DNA of 64,000 nt from Deinococcus peraridilitoris DSM 19664 (lineage in GTDB: Bacteria; Deinococcota; Deinococci; Deinococcales; Deinococcaceae): NCBI RefSeq assembly GCF_000317835.1, contig NC_019793.1, forward strand, positions 2,432,001-2,496,000. Direction: 5' to 3'. Under the pieces are notes generated by a model that was not told the origin of the DNA, ran no database searches, and saw nothing but the letters and a program-made list of their open reading frames with translations. Of the stretch, positions 18,619-28,235 are shown in pieces (position 1 is the first letter of the stretch; the number at the start of each line of letters is the position of its first letter). The position numbers were made by a program, and so were the translations under genes.

Positions 18619-18621
18619 CAA

Positions 18622-18747
18622 ATGACCGACAACCTGATCCGAGTTTCCGACGAGGCCTTCGTCCCTGCGTCCTCACTCCACAGGAGCGTGCATTTTGTTT
18701 CACCCTTCCACCTCGGCTTCACGCGGGCAGGTCCGCCAAAAATTTAA
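18622..18747 (+). CDS. 41-residue small protein or leader peptide
   Basis: ATG 18622 is preceded by GAGGAGGTGAAGCAA, one of the best Shine-Dalgarno sequences in the window, where most genes have none. The product 'MTDNLIRVSDEAFVPASSLH' and on to 41 residues has no signal peptide or membrane segment and matches no family I recognise. It lies 60 bases upstream of the RIO1-type kinase gene on the same strand and could be a leader ORF for it or an independent small protein. The promoter and folded leader suggest high or regulated expression. Confidence 0.55.
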   Translation: MTDNLIRVSDEAFVPASSLHRSVHFVSPFHLGFTRAGPPKI

Positions 18748-18807
18748 GCCCTGCAATTCGCGCTACGGGAACTGCGCCTGTAAACGCCTGACGAAACGGG
18801 CCGCCTG

Positions 18808-19701
18808 ATGGCCCGTCATTACCCGAAGGACCTCGTTTCCCTGGATTTCGAGGAAACGCATCAGCGTCTGCGCCGTAAGGAGCGCAAGCCGCAGGGTCGG
18901 CGTTCGGTGAACGCGTTGATCAGCGAAGACGGTCAGGATGATGCTGCTTTCCATGACCCGACCCTGGAGACGCTGCATCAGCTGGGGCACCTCGAAGAGC
19001 TGATCGGCGAACTCAAAAGTGGCAAGGAAGCCACCGTCTATCTGGCGCGCGGCCCACACGGTCTGACGGCCGTCAAGCTCTACAAGGAACTCACCGTGCG
19101 TTCGTTCAAGAACGACGCCATTTACCGCGAGGGGCGGTTCGTCGGGGACGCGCGCATCGAGAAAGCCATCCGGCAGCGCACCTCCACGGGCGTAGACGCG
19201 CAGCAGTCGATCTGGGTGATGCACGAGTACGCGCAACTGTGGACGCTCTGGAATGCTGGCCTGCCCGTCCCGAAACCCCTGGTGGGCCCAGACCTCTCCG
19301 AGTGCGCCAAGGCGGGCCGGGCTGTGGTGATGGAGTACGTCGGCAGCGAGGACGGTCCGGCGCTGCGGCTTTCCGACGCGCGCCTCACGCCTCACGAGGC
19401 CCGCAGCGCCTGGGAACAGAGTTTGAATATCATCGCGGCCCTGCTGCGGCTGGGCCGCGTCCACGGGGATTACAGCACCTACAACCTGCTGTGGTGGGAA
19501 GGAACAGTGATCGTGATCGATTTGCCTCAGATGGTCCTGCGCGAGGAAAGTCGCGCCTTTGACACGCTGCTCGAACGCGACGTGCGCTCGCTGACCCAGT
19601 CCTTTTCACGGCTGGGCCTGCGTGAATCTCCCGAAAACGCCCTGCGTGAAGTGCGCAAACGCGCCCGCAGCGTTCCGCAGACCTCCCTGCAGCTTCCCTG
19701 A
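18808..19701 (+). CDS. RIO1-type atypical serine/threonine kinase
   Basis: 297 residues. The RIO domain motifs are complete: flexible P-loop 'KSGKEATVYLARG' (about 70-82), lysine strand 'AVKLYK', catalytic loop 'RVHGDYSTYNLLW' with the HGDxSxYN signature, and metal-binding 'VIDLPQ'. The N-terminal about 55 residues are basic, 'RQRLRRKERKPQGRR'-like, possibly RNA-binding. RIO kinases act in ribosome maturation in archaea and eukaryotes; bacterial members are poorly characterised. ATG 18808 is near a weak GA-rich site; translation may depend on the small ORF upstream. Confidence 0.88.
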   Translation: MARHYPKDLVSLDFEETHQRLRRKERKPQGRRSVNALISEDGQDDAAFHDPTLETLHQLGHLEELIGELKSGKEATVYLARGPHGLTAVKLYKELTVRSFKNDAIYREGRFVGDARIEKAIRQRTSTGVDAQQSIWVMHEYAQLWTLWNAGLPVPKPLVGPDLSECAKAGRAVVMEYVGSEDGPALRLSDARLTPHEARSAWEQSLNIIAALLRLGRVHGDYSTYNLLWWEGTVIVIDLPQMVLREESRAFDTLLERDVRSLTQSFSRLGLRESPENALREVRKRARSVPQTSLQLP

Positions 19702-19831
19702 CCGACGCTGGACGCCACGTTCGTCCGCTGCACCTTGAAAGGCCCCATGAATTTTATTCACACCTGTCCTGATCCGCCCCGCTGCCGCGAAGCCCGTGGA
19801 CCACCTCGCCTGGCCCGATATGCTCTTGGGC

Positions 19832-20224
19832 ATGCGTGTTCTGGAAACCTGTCTGTACGTGAATGACCTGGAGCAGGCGGAAGCCTTTTACGTGGGCGTG
19901 CTGGGCTTTGCCGTGCAGGGCAAGGTCACGGGCCGTCACCTGTTTTTATACGCCGAGGGTGCCATGCTGTTGCTGTTCGATCCTGCGGCAAGTGCGATGG
20001 TGGGCCGTACCCCGGCCCACGCGGGCGCGAGTGGTGGTCACGTGTGCTTCGAGGTGCAAAGTGCAGAGCAGGACGTCTGGCAGGACAAGTTGGAAAGAGC
20101 GGGCGTGAGCGTGACCCGCTACCGCTGGGATGACCGCGGTGAAAGTCTCTACTTTCGTGATCCCAGTGGCAACCTGCTGGAACTGGCACCCGCGCGGATC
20201 TGGGGACTTTCGCAGATGCATTGA
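19832..20224 (+). CDS. VOC family (glyoxalase/bleomycin-resistance fold) protein
   Basis: 130 residues. ATG 19832 is preferred over an upstream ATG because TATGCT (19819-19824) lies seven bases before it and the fold begins at 'MRVLETCLYVNDLEQAEAFY'. Two beta-alpha-beta-beta-beta units end in the family hallmark 'LYFRDPSGNLLELA' with metal-ligand Glu. VOC proteins include glyoxalase I, dioxygenases and thiol transferases; the reaction is unassigned. In a bacillithiol-using organism a thiol-transferase role is conceivable, but nothing here proves it. Confidence 0.8.
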   Translation: MRVLETCLYVNDLEQAEAFYVGVLGFAVQGKVTGRHLFLYAEGAMLLLFDPAASAMVGRTPAHAGASGGHVCFEVQSAEQDVWQDKLERAGVSVTRYRWDDRGESLYFRDPSGNLLELAPARIWGLSQMH

Positions 20225-20322
20225 GCAGGTGCAGCGCAAGGGGCGTTCGGGCGTGCGCCGAAGAACGGGTGCCCGTGCCGTCGTTCGGGCGCGTCGTTCG
20301 GGCGGCCGGTAAAGTGAGCTGC

Positions 20323-20919
20323 ATGCGTTTCCTGCACCTCGTGCGTCATGCACATTCACGCCTCGAACCCGACCGCCCCGCGCACACCTGGGGCCTGAGC
20401 GATGAAGGGCTCGATCAGGCGGCCGCGCTCGCACGTCACCTGATGACCCGCTTTCCCGGGCGTTTTGCCCGCGTGGTCTGCAGCGAAGAGCCCAAAGCCC
20501 TGCAGACCACGCGGGCCCTGGCGGTGGCCCTCGCGGTGCCCGTGGTGATCTTGCCAGGCGTGCAGGAGCAGGCGCGGGTAACCGCTCCCTTTTTCGCGCG
20601 TCAACAGGACTTTCAAGCCGCCCTGCAGGCTTTTTTTGCTTATCCCGGAGCTCGGGTGTTCGGCGAGGAAAGTGCGGACGAGGCGCACGCGCGCTTTTCC
20701 GCGGCGCTGTCCGGCCTGATGCAGGAAAAGACCGGGGACGAACTGGTGGTGACGCACGGTACGGTGCTCAGCCTGCTGGTCGCACGGGCCAATCATCTCG
20801 ACGCCTACCGTTTCTGGCGCGAGGAGCTGGCCATGCCAATGCTGCTGACGCTCGAGTGGCCGTCCTTGCGCCGGGTAGGAACCGTCATTCCGGAGGGCGC
20901 GACCCGCAGCGTTGGTTGA
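20323..20919 (+). CDS. histidine phosphatase family protein
   Basis: 198 residues from ATG 20323, seven bases after TAAAGT. The catalytic 'HLVRHAHS' (His phospho-acceptor, about 5-12) and the second His in 'LVVTHGTVLSLL' define the phosphoglycerate-mutase-like superfamily. 'VVCSEEPKALQTTRAL' supplies the usual Arg/Glu region. Length suits a cofactor-independent phosphatase rather than glycolytic dPGM. The substrate is unknown. A strong bidirectional terminator follows. Confidence 0.83.
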   Translation: MRFLHLVRHAHSRLEPDRPAHTWGLSDEGLDQAAALARHLMTRFPGRFARVVCSEEPKALQTTRALAVALAVPVVILPGVQEQARVTAPFFARQQDFQAALQAFFAYPGARVFGEESADEAHARFSAALSGLMQEKTGDELVVTHGTVLSLLVARANHLDAYRFWREELAMPMLLTLEWPSLRRVGTVIPEGATRSVG

Positions 20920-20980
20920 ATTGCGGAAGCACTGCCGAGCCGGAGGGCAAAATCCCTGAGGCCGGCAAGACACGTGAAAA

Positions 20981-21020
20981 TCAAAAGAAGCGCTGCCCCA
21001 CACGGCAGCGCTTCTTTTGA
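20981..21020. terminator. bidirectional terminator, 17-bp stem
   Basis: A perfect stem (20981-20997 with 21004-21020, loop CCACAC) flanked by A4 and T4 tracts. It separates the histidine phosphatase from the convergent lipoprotein gene. Confidence 0.85.
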
Positions 21021-21049
21021 TCGGACAGTATCAATTATTCACAGTTCAA

Positions 21050-22342
21050 TTATTCACAGTGTCCGGGCCCGATCTCTCCCTCGTTGTACATGGCGAGGGT
21101 CGTGGCAAGGGCGACGACTTTTTCGCGCGTGCTGGCGTCCAGGGAAGTGCTTGGAGTGTGGGCACCGAAGAACGCTTCTGCTTCGCTCATTTCCGTGCTG
21201 ATTTCCGTGCCGGAAGCTCCGTTGAGGATGTTCAGTCGCGCGGCGATGTATTGACGGGCCAGGATATAGTACGCGTTGCCGCCGGCCGAGGGCGTGTTGA
21301 TCACCTGGTAGTACGATTGATCGCTCAGGAAGAACGTCGTATCTTCGCCGATCTTAGACCAGGTGTTGTTGAAGGGTGCGGGGCCGTACTTCGAGTGGGT
21401 TCGCCAGTAGCCCTGTGCCAGGGTGCAGCCCGAGGAAACCGTGCAGTCCGGGGTGGTAATGGTGACAGTCGCGTCAGCGTCGACGGATGCGCCAGTTGCA
21501 GGCGTCAGCACTGCGGTGTTCTTCAGGTTGAAGGTCATGTTGCAGTCCGCGTTGACGTTCGTGACGTGCACAGTGTACATCACGCTGCCACTGCCGGTAA
21601 TGCGGCCCCACCCGTTGTAGTCGGCCGATGGAGTGCAGGTAAATCCTTCCGGACACAGCAGGGTGTCCAGCAAGGTGGCGTCTTCAGGGACAGGCGGCGT
21701 GGTGCTGACGGTCAGGGCCCTGGCGGTGCTGCTTGGCAGCGTAAACGGGACGGGAGCAGCGAGCGTGCCGGCGCCACTGTGGGCATGGCTGGTGACCTGC
21801 ACCGTATTGCGGTAACGGAACGTCTTGCCAGGCTCGTTCACTGGGACGAACGGCAGGTCGTAGGCGTAGCAGTAGCGCTCTCCGGGTGCGAGTTTCGGTT
21901 TGGCGCTGGTGTCAACATACATGGAGACGCCTTCGTAATCCCACCATGACCCTGCACCGTCAAAGGTCTTTTGCACGACATCTTTGATCTTGAGGTCCGC
22001 CGTTGTTGTGGCGCTGATGTTCTTGACGCAGATTTCGCCGCGTACGCCATAGACCTCCGAGGCGCCCTGGCTTTGGGCATAGGCCAGGGTGTAGGTGAGG
22101 GTGCCGCTCTCGCCGCGCGCCAAGTGGAGGCTGCTGGGGGTAACGGTTTTGGTGAGCTGCCAGTCTGTGCCGGTCGTCTCTTCACGGTAACCGACGGCGG
22201 TCTTGGTGACCTCGAACGAGCCAGAGGAAGTGGTGAGCGATGAAAAACTGTTCTGGGAATTCTGGCTTGAGGGCGTGCTTCCACACGCCGCCAAGACCAT
22301 TGCCGAAAGGCCCAGACCGATGTACCGAAATGCTGCTTTCAT
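21050..22342 (-). CDS. secreted lipoprotein with Cys-rich GYWRTH-type domain
   Basis: 430 residues. Lipoprotein signal peptide with lipobox 'MVLAAC' (Cys20), then a Ser/Gln/Thr-rich spacer. Residues about 45-290 are beta-rich, repeat-like domains with Thr/Val strands and Cys pairs. From about 300 comes 'CTLAQGYWRTHSKYGPAPFN', a conserved module seen in secreted surface proteins of several phyla, running to the C-terminal Cys. Function unknown; envelope or extracellular binding is likely. The ATG follows a GGGGGT site. The long AT-rich upstream region differs from neighbouring DNA. Confidence 0.7.
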   Translation of the reverse strand: MKAAFRYIGLGLSAMVLAACGSTPSSQNSQNSFSSLTTSSGSFEVTKTAVGYREETTGTDWQLTKTVTPSSLHLARGESGTLTYTLAYAQSQGASEVYGVRGEICVKNISATTTADLKIKDVVQKTFDGAGSWWDYEGVSMYVDTSAKPKLAPGERYCYAYDLPFVPVNEPGKTFRYRNTVQVTSHAHSGAGTLAAPVPFTLPSSTARALTVSTTPPVPEDATLLDTLLCPEGFTCTPSADYNGWGRITGSGSVMYTVHVTNVNADCNMTFNLKNTAVLTPATGASVDADATVTITTPDCTVSSGCTLAQGYWRTHSKYGPAPFNNTWSKIGEDTTFFLSDQSYYQVINTPSAGGNAYYILARQYIAARLNILNGASGTEISTEMSEAEAFFGAHTPSTSLDASTREKVVALATTLAMYNEGEIGPGHCE

Positions 22343-23068
22343 AATTTTACCCCCGTCTAATAATTGAGTCGAGTTGAATGCTTCAACTTAACTCCTTTCT
22401 CAGCCATATGTCGATTAGGCTTACTTAATTGAAAAGATACGGGAAAACGGCTTAATTATCGATTAATAATAAAGGACAGTAAATCTGCTTGATATATATG
22501 CTCATTTGCGCCAAGGGGCGCCTCTTTCCAGCTGAGTACATATAATCAGAGTGAGTAATATAAGAATAGTATCTTAATTTTTAACTCATTCAAGGAAATA
22601 TGGCGCTGTAGAGGATGCATCACATTGCACGTCATGGGCTGCAAGGCCTGGCGGGAAGGGCACAACAAATGGCATGCCAAATAGGATGGGCAACAGTACA
22701 TGGCCACCTGGCACAACGACGTTGGCACGTCACTGCGTAACTTCGCTGCAATCTGGGCGTGTGCTGTCTCTCTACGCCCTGTACGACGGGTGACTTATCA
22801 AATCCGGCATTGACCGACTCCTTGGCTGGGTTTGCCTCGGTCTGCCGAACGACCCCTCTGTGGTGCTGAGCGATCCGGGGTCGCCTGCCCACTCCAGCAC
22901 ATGGCTTATTCAGTTCCAACACTCATGGTGTGCCCAAATGGGGTTTTAGCACTGCGCGTTCCACTCAGCCAATATGGTCGACCAGAATTCGATCAGTTCT
23001 TCTGGCCACCGCTTTGAAGCAGAAACGCCGACCTCCGCCGACGCGCTCCTCGTGCAAGTGGCCTGGCG
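22343..23068. other. AT-rich to degenerate intergenic region
   Basis: About 725 bases. 22343-22600 is AT-rich and probably contains the lipoprotein promoter. 22600-23068 has stop-broken coding-like stretches on both strands, no ribosome sites and no recognisable family; it may be a transposon or gene relic next to the short C-terminus of hemA. I see no intact gene. Confidence 0.4.
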
Positions 23069-24121
23069 TCAGCAGGACGCAGCCAGCGTCCGTTTTGTGG
23101 TCCGGAAGCTCCACCAGCGTCTCAAGTTGCCGACTTCCTCTTCCACAATGGCGTCGGCCCTTGGCACAAACGAGAGCCGCTCGGCCAGATTGCGCTCGAC
23201 GATGCGGGTCAGGTCGTCGAGGTTATACAGGTAAGCTCCGGGCACGCTGGCACAGGCCGGATCGATGATGCGCGGCATGCTGATGTCGATGAGGAACATC
23301 GGGTGCGCTCTTGCGGACAGCGACGCTGACACAAGGTCCGGCCACAGCACGTAGTGCGGAGCGGCCGCCGAGGCGATCACCACGTCGGTGCGCGGCAGGA
23401 CTTCCTGAACCAGCTCGACGGGGCAGGCCTGCCCGCCGAGCTTGTCGGCCAGCGCCCGTGCGCGTTCCACCGTGCGGTTCACGACGATGACGTTCTCGAT
23501 GCCCGCGGCGCGCAGGTGGGTCAGGGTAAGCTCGGCCGTCTCTCCCGCGCCGATGATCATGGCGGTGCGGCCGGCCAGCGTGTCCTTGACGCCGTGCTCG
23601 CGCGCGCCGAAGATGTTTTGCGCCAATTCGACGGCCGCACTCGACACGCTCAGCACCTTGTCGGACACGCCGGTCTCGCTGCGCACGCGCTTGCCGGCGC
23701 GCAGCGCACCCTGGGCTGCTTTGTTGAGCAGCGCGCCGGTCAGCGACTGGGTGCTGGCGTCCTGCCAGGCACGCTTGACCTGCCCCTGAATCTGCGTCTC
23801 ACCGATTACCAGACTGTCGAGACCTGCCGCGACGCGGTACAGATGACGGACGGCCTCGTCGCCCTCATAGAGGTACAGGTAAGGGCGCAGGGCCTGACCC
23901 CAGGCACCTTCAAAGGCCGAAAGCGGGTCACCGTGCACGGACGCCAGGTAAACCTCGGTGCGGTTGCAGGTCGACAGCAGCATCACCTCATCGGCGTGAC
24001 GCGCGAGGTGGGACAGAATGGCTTCCTGCTCCTGCGGCAGCACGCTGGCCCGCTCGCGGACGCCCAGGGGCGCGGTCTTGTGGTTCAGACCGATCACCGC
24101 GAAATCAAGCGGTGAGCTCAC
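23069..24121 (-). CDS. hemA: glutamyl-tRNA reductase
   Basis: 350 residues. HemA reduces glutamyl-tRNA with NADPH to glutamate-1-semialdehyde, the first committed C5-pathway step. Catalytic C52 is in '[12 protein letters not shown]', '[14 protein letters not shown]' (about 103-116) marks the active-site region, and '[11 protein letters not shown]' starts the NADPH domain. The end is short: the helical dimerisation domain stops after '[13 protein letters not shown]', roughly 50 or more residues before the usual family end. The GTG start overlaps the stop of the dehydrogenase gene upstream (GTGA), so the two are translationally coupled. Confidence 0.9.
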   Translation of the reverse strand: MSSPLDFAVIGLNHKTAPLGVRERASVLPQEQEAILSHLARHADEVMLLSTCNRTEVYLASVHGDPLSAFEGAWGQALRPYLYLYEGDEAVRHLYRVAAGLDSLVIGETQIQGQVKRAWQDASTQSLTGALLNKAAQGALRAGKRVRSETGVSDKVLSVSSAAVELAQNIFGAREHGVKDTLAGRTAMIIGAGETAELTLTHLRAAGIENVIVVNRTVERARALADKLGGQACPVELVQEVLPRTDVVIASAAAPHYVLWPDLVSASLSARAHPMFLIDISMPRIIDPACASVPGAYLYNLDDLTRIVERNLAERLSFVPRADAIVEEEVGNLRRWWSFRTTKRTLAASC

Positions 24122-24672
24122 AGCCCGACCGCCTTGCGGATTTCGGCTTTGAGGGTAGAAAGCACCAGCGCCCGCTGCGGTTCGGGCAGGGTCAGGGCGG
24201 CTTCGCGCCGGGCGCTCCAGGCAGGGATGGGCAAATCGGTGGGCAGGCAGTGGCTCAGCTTGTCCCGCAGGGCCTGGGCGAGGTGCGGCAATTCAGCGCC
24301 GCTGTTGACGGCCACCTGCAGCGGACCCTGGATCAGGACTGCGCCCAGCCGCAGGTCGCCGCGTTCCGGAGATGAGGCGTGGTTGCAAAAGACACCCAGT
24401 GCGCGCGCGTGGGCAGCCACCTCGTCGTTCACGTCTGGCTGGCTCGTGCAGGCAAAGATCAGCCGGGCGCCCTGCAGGTCGCCTTGCTGATAGCCTCGCG
24501 CAAGAATGTTCACATCCAGACTTTCGAAGTCGCGGTGCACTTCGGGTGCGATCACGGTCACGAGCGCGTCGGCGGCCAGCAGCCCCCGGGTCTTCCGGAG
24601 GGCCACCTCGCCCGCGCCGACCACGACCGCTCGCTGGCCCCTCAAGTCGAAAAACACCGGGTACAGCGTCAC
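24118..24672 (-). CDS. precorrin-2 dehydrogenase (SirC/CysG N-terminal type)
   Basis: 184 residues. It oxidises precorrin-2 to sirohydrochlorin with NAD+, on the way to sirohaem. '[24 protein letters not shown]' region (about 3-27) is the dinucleotide-binding Rossmann start. '[19 protein letters not shown]' and '[18 protein letters not shown]' carry the Asn and Asp of the family. The ferrochelatase part is short. A leaderless GTG start lies six bases after TATACT (24679-24684). It heads the operon with hemA; the matching methyltransferase is in the cobA-hemD fusion 3.6 kb away. Confidence 0.85.
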   Translation of the reverse strand: MTLYPVFFDLRGQRAVVVGAGEVALRKTRGLLAADALVTVIAPEVHRDFESLDVNILARGYQQGDLQGARLIFACTSQPDVNDEVAAHARALGVFCNHASSPERGDLRLGAVLIQGPLQVAVNSGAELPHLAQALRDKLSHCLPTDLPIPAWSARREAALTLPEPQRALVLSTLKAEIRKAVGL

Positions 24673-24892
24673 GCATGCAGTATACCGGCGTCCTCCGGGG
24701 GCATTGTAAGGATGAACGTCCCCGCTTCACGCCTGTGCCTCAGCGCCTCGCCGCTGCCAGGCACCGGCAGCGGCTCCCTGACTTGCGTGGCGAGCGGACC
24801 AACAGTCGGGAAAGTGTCTATCTATGTCGCAATGGGCAGCCAAAACGCAAAAACGCTGATGCCGTTCATCTTGAAATGTCATTCTGAGTCGT

Positions 24893-25285
24893 ATGGCCCG
24901 GCGGACCCTGGACAATGTCAAGGAGAATGATTTCGTCATCGTAGAGCGCTTGGGTCGGCCCTGGCGACTGACTCGCGTGGAAGCGCACGATGACCGGATT
25001 GTTACCGTACGGGGCGGCTTTACGTACTGTGCTGCCACAGGAGCGCGCCTTGATGCGGCAGCAGGCAGGCAGGTGGCGAGCGAGCGCCTGACCGTGCCCT
25101 CGCAGGACGCGCTGGACTACCTGACCATCGTGGCCTTTCACAAAAGACTGGCGCATTACCAGATTCATACCCTACCCAAGGCAAAGCGCCGGCCGCTTGC
25201 CGAACTCTCGCGGGAATTCAGTCGTCTGCTGGGACTGGATTTGGGAGAGGCCATCTCACTGGAACTGGCAGAGTACAGCGACTGA
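24893..25285 (+). CDS. hypothetical protein, 130 residues
   Basis: Not recognised. Soluble, with an SH3- or KOW-like opening 'TLDNVKENDFVIVERLGRPWRLTRVEA' region rich in short strands (about 5-45), then a helical, basic half ending 'ELSREFSRLLGLDLGEAISLELAEY'. There is no signal peptide. CATTCT, a weak variant of the leaderless -10, sits seven bases before ATG 24893. It is divergent from the sirohaem/hemA operon with about 220 bases between. Confidence 0.55.
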   Translation: MARRTLDNVKENDFVIVERLGRPWRLTRVEAHDDRIVTVRGGFTYCAATGARLDAAAGRQVASERLTVPSQDALDYLTIVAFHKRLAHYQIHTLPKAKRRPLAELSREFSRLLGLDLGEAISLELAEYSD

Positions 25286-25937
25286 CCCTTTGGAAGCCTC
25301 AGGGGCCGTGCCAGGCTGTCAGCTAAGTAGCTCCCACTTGAGTTTTGGTGTTCTCCCAACACGTGGGGCGGGCGGAGGCGAGTCGGGGAAGCGTGTCTGC
25401 CGCTGGGTTCTGGAGTTCTGGGTGTTGTTCCCAGGACGGAAGAACTGAAGCGGTAGACAGTTGGGTTGGCTACCCGGGACTGGCTCTTTCATCCTGCCAC
25501 TGCAGGTACTCACCCGTTCCCCGCTCCGGGCAGCGATGGCCACGGCTGATTGCTTTGTGAAGGCGCTGTAAAGTTCTGTCATACTTTACTGCACTGCGTA
25601 AAAGCTCACACTCTCACAATGTGTGCGTTTTTCAAATAAAAGTCGGCGTTTTATGAGCAATATGTGCAAAACAGCCGCTTCGGGTGTGAGTTATTTCAAA
25701 TTTATGATGAGAGTCGCTGCACAAAAACAAATTAGGACAAATTAGTACTTGCATTAAGTTGAGGTTAACCTGTAACCTCATCTTGTTCTTAGCAGAGACT
25801 TCTCTGACGAACAGAGGCGACGACCCTCGTTCCGTAACCACGGGCACCTGGAACGAGTCGAGCCATTGGTGCGACCGGCTTTCGTCCGACACAACTCCGA
25901 TTTCTACAGTCTTGAGTTCCATCAAGAGGGGTCTCTC
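25286..25937. other. AT-rich regulatory region upstream of the beta-helix lipoprotein
   Basis: About 650 bases with no credible gene. GC falls clearly from about 25560. Two small inverted repeats are visible: GTAAAGT/ACTTTAC (25568-25574 with 25583-25589) and GAGGTTA/TAACCTC (25761-25767 with 25773-25779). These are candidate protein-binding or RNA elements for the long leader of the lipoprotein gene. Confidence 0.4.
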
Positions 25938-28133
25938 ATGTCAAAAACCGCTGCTTCCGCCTTCACTTCCACGCGCTTCGCCACCATCGGTGGACTGCTC
26001 AGCTGCGCCCTGCTCCTCGCCGGCTGTGGATCGACCAGCGCCCCGGTGCCCAGTGCCGCTCATCAGCAGACGGTGAGCACGCTGGCCTTCAACACTGTCG
26101 GCGTCGAAGCCAGCTCCAGCAACACCGGTTACGCACCCGTGCAAAGCATTGATGGTGACTTGGCAACACGCTGGAGTGCGAACGGTCTGGGTTCGTGGAT
26201 TCGCTACGACCTTGGTGAGGCGCGCAGCGTGGGTGGAATTCAGATTGCCTTTTACCGCGGCGCCAACCGTAAGGCCACCGTTGACGTAGAAGTCAGCGCC
26301 GACGGCACGACCTGGTCCAAAGTGCTGGCAGGCACCCAGTCGAGCGGCACCACCGACGCCCTCGAGTCGTTCGATTTCCCCGGCACCACCTCGGCCCGCT
26401 TCGTGCGCATCGTGAACCTCGGCAACACCGAAAACACGGCCATCAGCCTGACCGAAGTGCGTTTCCTGGAAGTCGAAGCCCTGATTCCCGCCGCCGTGAG
26501 CGCCAGTGCCGCCAACTCGGGCTACCCGGCCGCCAATAGTGTTGACGGCAAACTCGACACTTGGTGGAGTGCCAACGGCGTGGGCCAGTGGGTTCGCTAT
26601 GACTTCGGCAAGAGCACGACACTCGACAACGTTTCGATCGCCTTCCTGAAGGGCAACGTCCGTAAGGCCAGCTTCGACGTCGAAGTCAGCGCGGACGCGG
26701 CTTCCTGGACCAAGGTCATCACGAACGGGCAGTCCTCGGGCACCACCCTCGCTGCGCAGACCTTCACTTTTCCGGCCACGGGCGCCCGCTACCTGCGCGT
26801 CGTGAACCTCGGCAACACCGAAAACACCGCCGCTGCCTACACCGAAGTGAGCTTTACCACGACCAGCCCCACCGGCCTGTACGTGGCTCCGGTCGTCGAA
26901 GTCGCACCGGCCCCGGCGCCCGTGCTGCCCACCTTCAAGTCCTTTTACGTCGACGGCGCCAACGGCAGCGACAGCAACGACGGCCTGACTCCCGCAACGG
27001 CCTGGAAGAGCCTCAGTAAAGCCAACGCGGCCGTACTTGCTCCCGGTGAGTCGCTGCTCTTCAAGCGCGGCACGAGCTACAGCGGTACCCTGAGCGCCAA
27101 GTGGAGCGGCACCAGCACCAACCCGATCACCATCGGTGCGTACGGCGAAGGCGCCAACCCCTGGATTCGCAGCGGCAGCACCTCGGTGAACATCAGCGGT
27201 CAGTTCCAGGTGCTCGAGCACCTGCAGGTCACCACCAACAGCATTCCCGGCCCCAACCCGAATGCCGTCAACTGCAAGACCACGCCGATGGGCTGGCGCA
27301 CTGGCTTCATGTTTGCCAGCGGGTCGAGCGACAACACCGTGCGCCACAGCCTCGGAACCGGCCTGACCGCCGCGATTCACTTCGCCGAAGGCTCCAGCAA
27401 CAACAACGCGTTCCACAACCGCCTGGTGAACAACACTATCATGAGCGCCAACACCCCTCCCGCGCAGAAGTACGACGACGACAGTGGCGCCTGGGGTGTG
27501 CTCCTGAACGGGGACAACAACGAGATCGCCTACAACTACTTCGAAGGCAACACCGCCTGCAGCGAAGACTACGGTGTCGAAGGTGCCTCGCTGGAAATCT
27601 ACAAGGGCAGCAACAACAACATGCACCACAACACCTCGATCAACGACACCACCTTCACTGAACTGGGCGGCAACAGCAGCAAGTGGGCCAGCAACAACCG
27701 CTTCGAATTCAACCTCTACGCGCCCATGAACACCAACGGGCGTGGTGAAGCGCTCGTCATCCGTGGACGCAAGAGCAGCTGGGGCGCGAACCCCGGAACG
27801 GTCTTCAACAACAACACCGTCTACAACAGCAACCTGGGTGTCTTCTGCGGTGAAGGCTGCGCTCCTGACATCCTGTCCATGCACAACAACGTGATCGTCA
27901 CGCGTGCCGGTGCGACCAAAGACACCCTCTGGACCGACGGCGCCTTTGACCAGAGCAACAACGTCTTCTGGCAGCTTGACGGTCAGTACAAAGTCACCAT
28001 CGCCGGTGTCAAGGACCGCAACCGCATCGGAAGCAGCTTCTGGGGCGATCCCAAGTTCACCAGCCCCGCCGCGCTCGACTTCACCCGTCTGCTCGGCGCC
28101 CCACTGCCCTCCGCCGGCGTCTTCCCCCAGTAA
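25938..28133 (+). CDS. lipoprotein with two discoidin (F5/8 type C) domains and a right-handed beta-helix
   Basis: 731 residues. ATG 25938 has AGAGGGG upstream; a start 72 bases earlier in the same frame lacks one. Lipobox 'LLLAGC' (Cys30). Two tandem carbohydrate-binding F5/8C domains follow (about 58-185 and 187-310), each with the '[14 protein letters not shown]'/'[14 protein letters not shown]' motif. A Pro/Ala linker leads to '[21 protein letters not shown]', the typical opening of a pectate-lyase-like parallel beta-helix, continuing in Asn-rich coils. It probably binds or cleaves polysaccharide at the cell surface. No catalytic lyase residues can be assigned by eye. Confidence 0.85.
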   Translation: MSKTAASAFTSTRFATIGGLLSCALLLAGCGSTSAPVPSAAHQQTVSTLAFNTVGVEASSSNTGYAPVQSIDGDLATRWSANGLGSWIRYDLGEARSVGGIQIAFYRGANRKATVDVEVSADGTTWSKVLAGTQSSGTTDALESFDFPGTTSARFVRIVNLGNTENTAISLTEVRFLEVEALIPAAVSASAANSGYPAANSVDGKLDTWWSANGVGQWVRYDFGKSTTLDNVSIAFLKGNVRKASFDVEVSADAASWTKVITNGQSSGTTLAAQTFTFPATGARYLRVVNLGNTENTAAAYTEVSFTTTSPTGLYVAPVVEVAPAPAPVLPTFKSFYVDGANGSDSNDGLTPATAWKSLSKANAAVLAPGESLLFKRGTSYSGTLSAKWSGTSTNPITIGAYGEGANPWIRSGSTSVNISGQFQVLEHLQVTTNSIPGPNPNAVNCKTTPMGWRTGFMFASGSSDNTVRHSLGTGLTAAIHFAEGSSNNNAFHNRLVNNTIMSANTPPAQKYDDDSGAWGVLLNGDNNEIAYNYFEGNTACSEDYGVEGASLEIYKGSNNNMHHNTSINDTTFTELGGNSSKWASNNRFEFNLYAPMNTNGRGEALVIRGRKSSWGANPGTVFNNNTVYNSNLGVFCGEGCAPDILSMHNNVIVTRAGATKDTLWTDGAFDQSNNVFWQLDGQYKVTIAGVKDRNRIGSSFWGDPKFTSPAALDFTRLLGAPLPSAGVFPQ

Positions 28134-28176
28134 CCCTCCGGGACCCCAGCCTCCATCACACCGCGCCCCGAAAGAG

Positions 28177-28206
28177 GAAAGCCGAAGACCTTGGTCTTCG
28201 GCTTTC
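28177..28206. terminator. bidirectional terminator, 14-bp stem
   Basis: A stem (28177-28190 with 28193-28206, loop TT) followed by TCTTTC on the plus side and CTCTTTC on the minus side. It separates the lipoprotein gene from the convergent cobA-hemD gene. Confidence 0.8.
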
Positions 28207-28235
28207 TCTTTCAATAACGCGAACTCACACCATAA

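Larger units (their letters stand above)
18281..18621. other. region holding a gene remnant and a promoter/leader
   Basis: About 340 bases between the EamA gene and the 41-residue ORF. The first half contains a solute-binding-protein-like remnant (18311-18450). The second half contains a promoter (18546-18574) and a structured 5' leader for the small ORF. Confidence 0.5.

Noticed and set aside
25941..28214. 757-codon open frame antisense to the beta-helix lipoprotein
   Set aside because: Biased Val/Gly/Ala composition, no ribosome site, and the opposite strand encodes a clear lipoprotein with recognisable domains; a GC-driven shadow.
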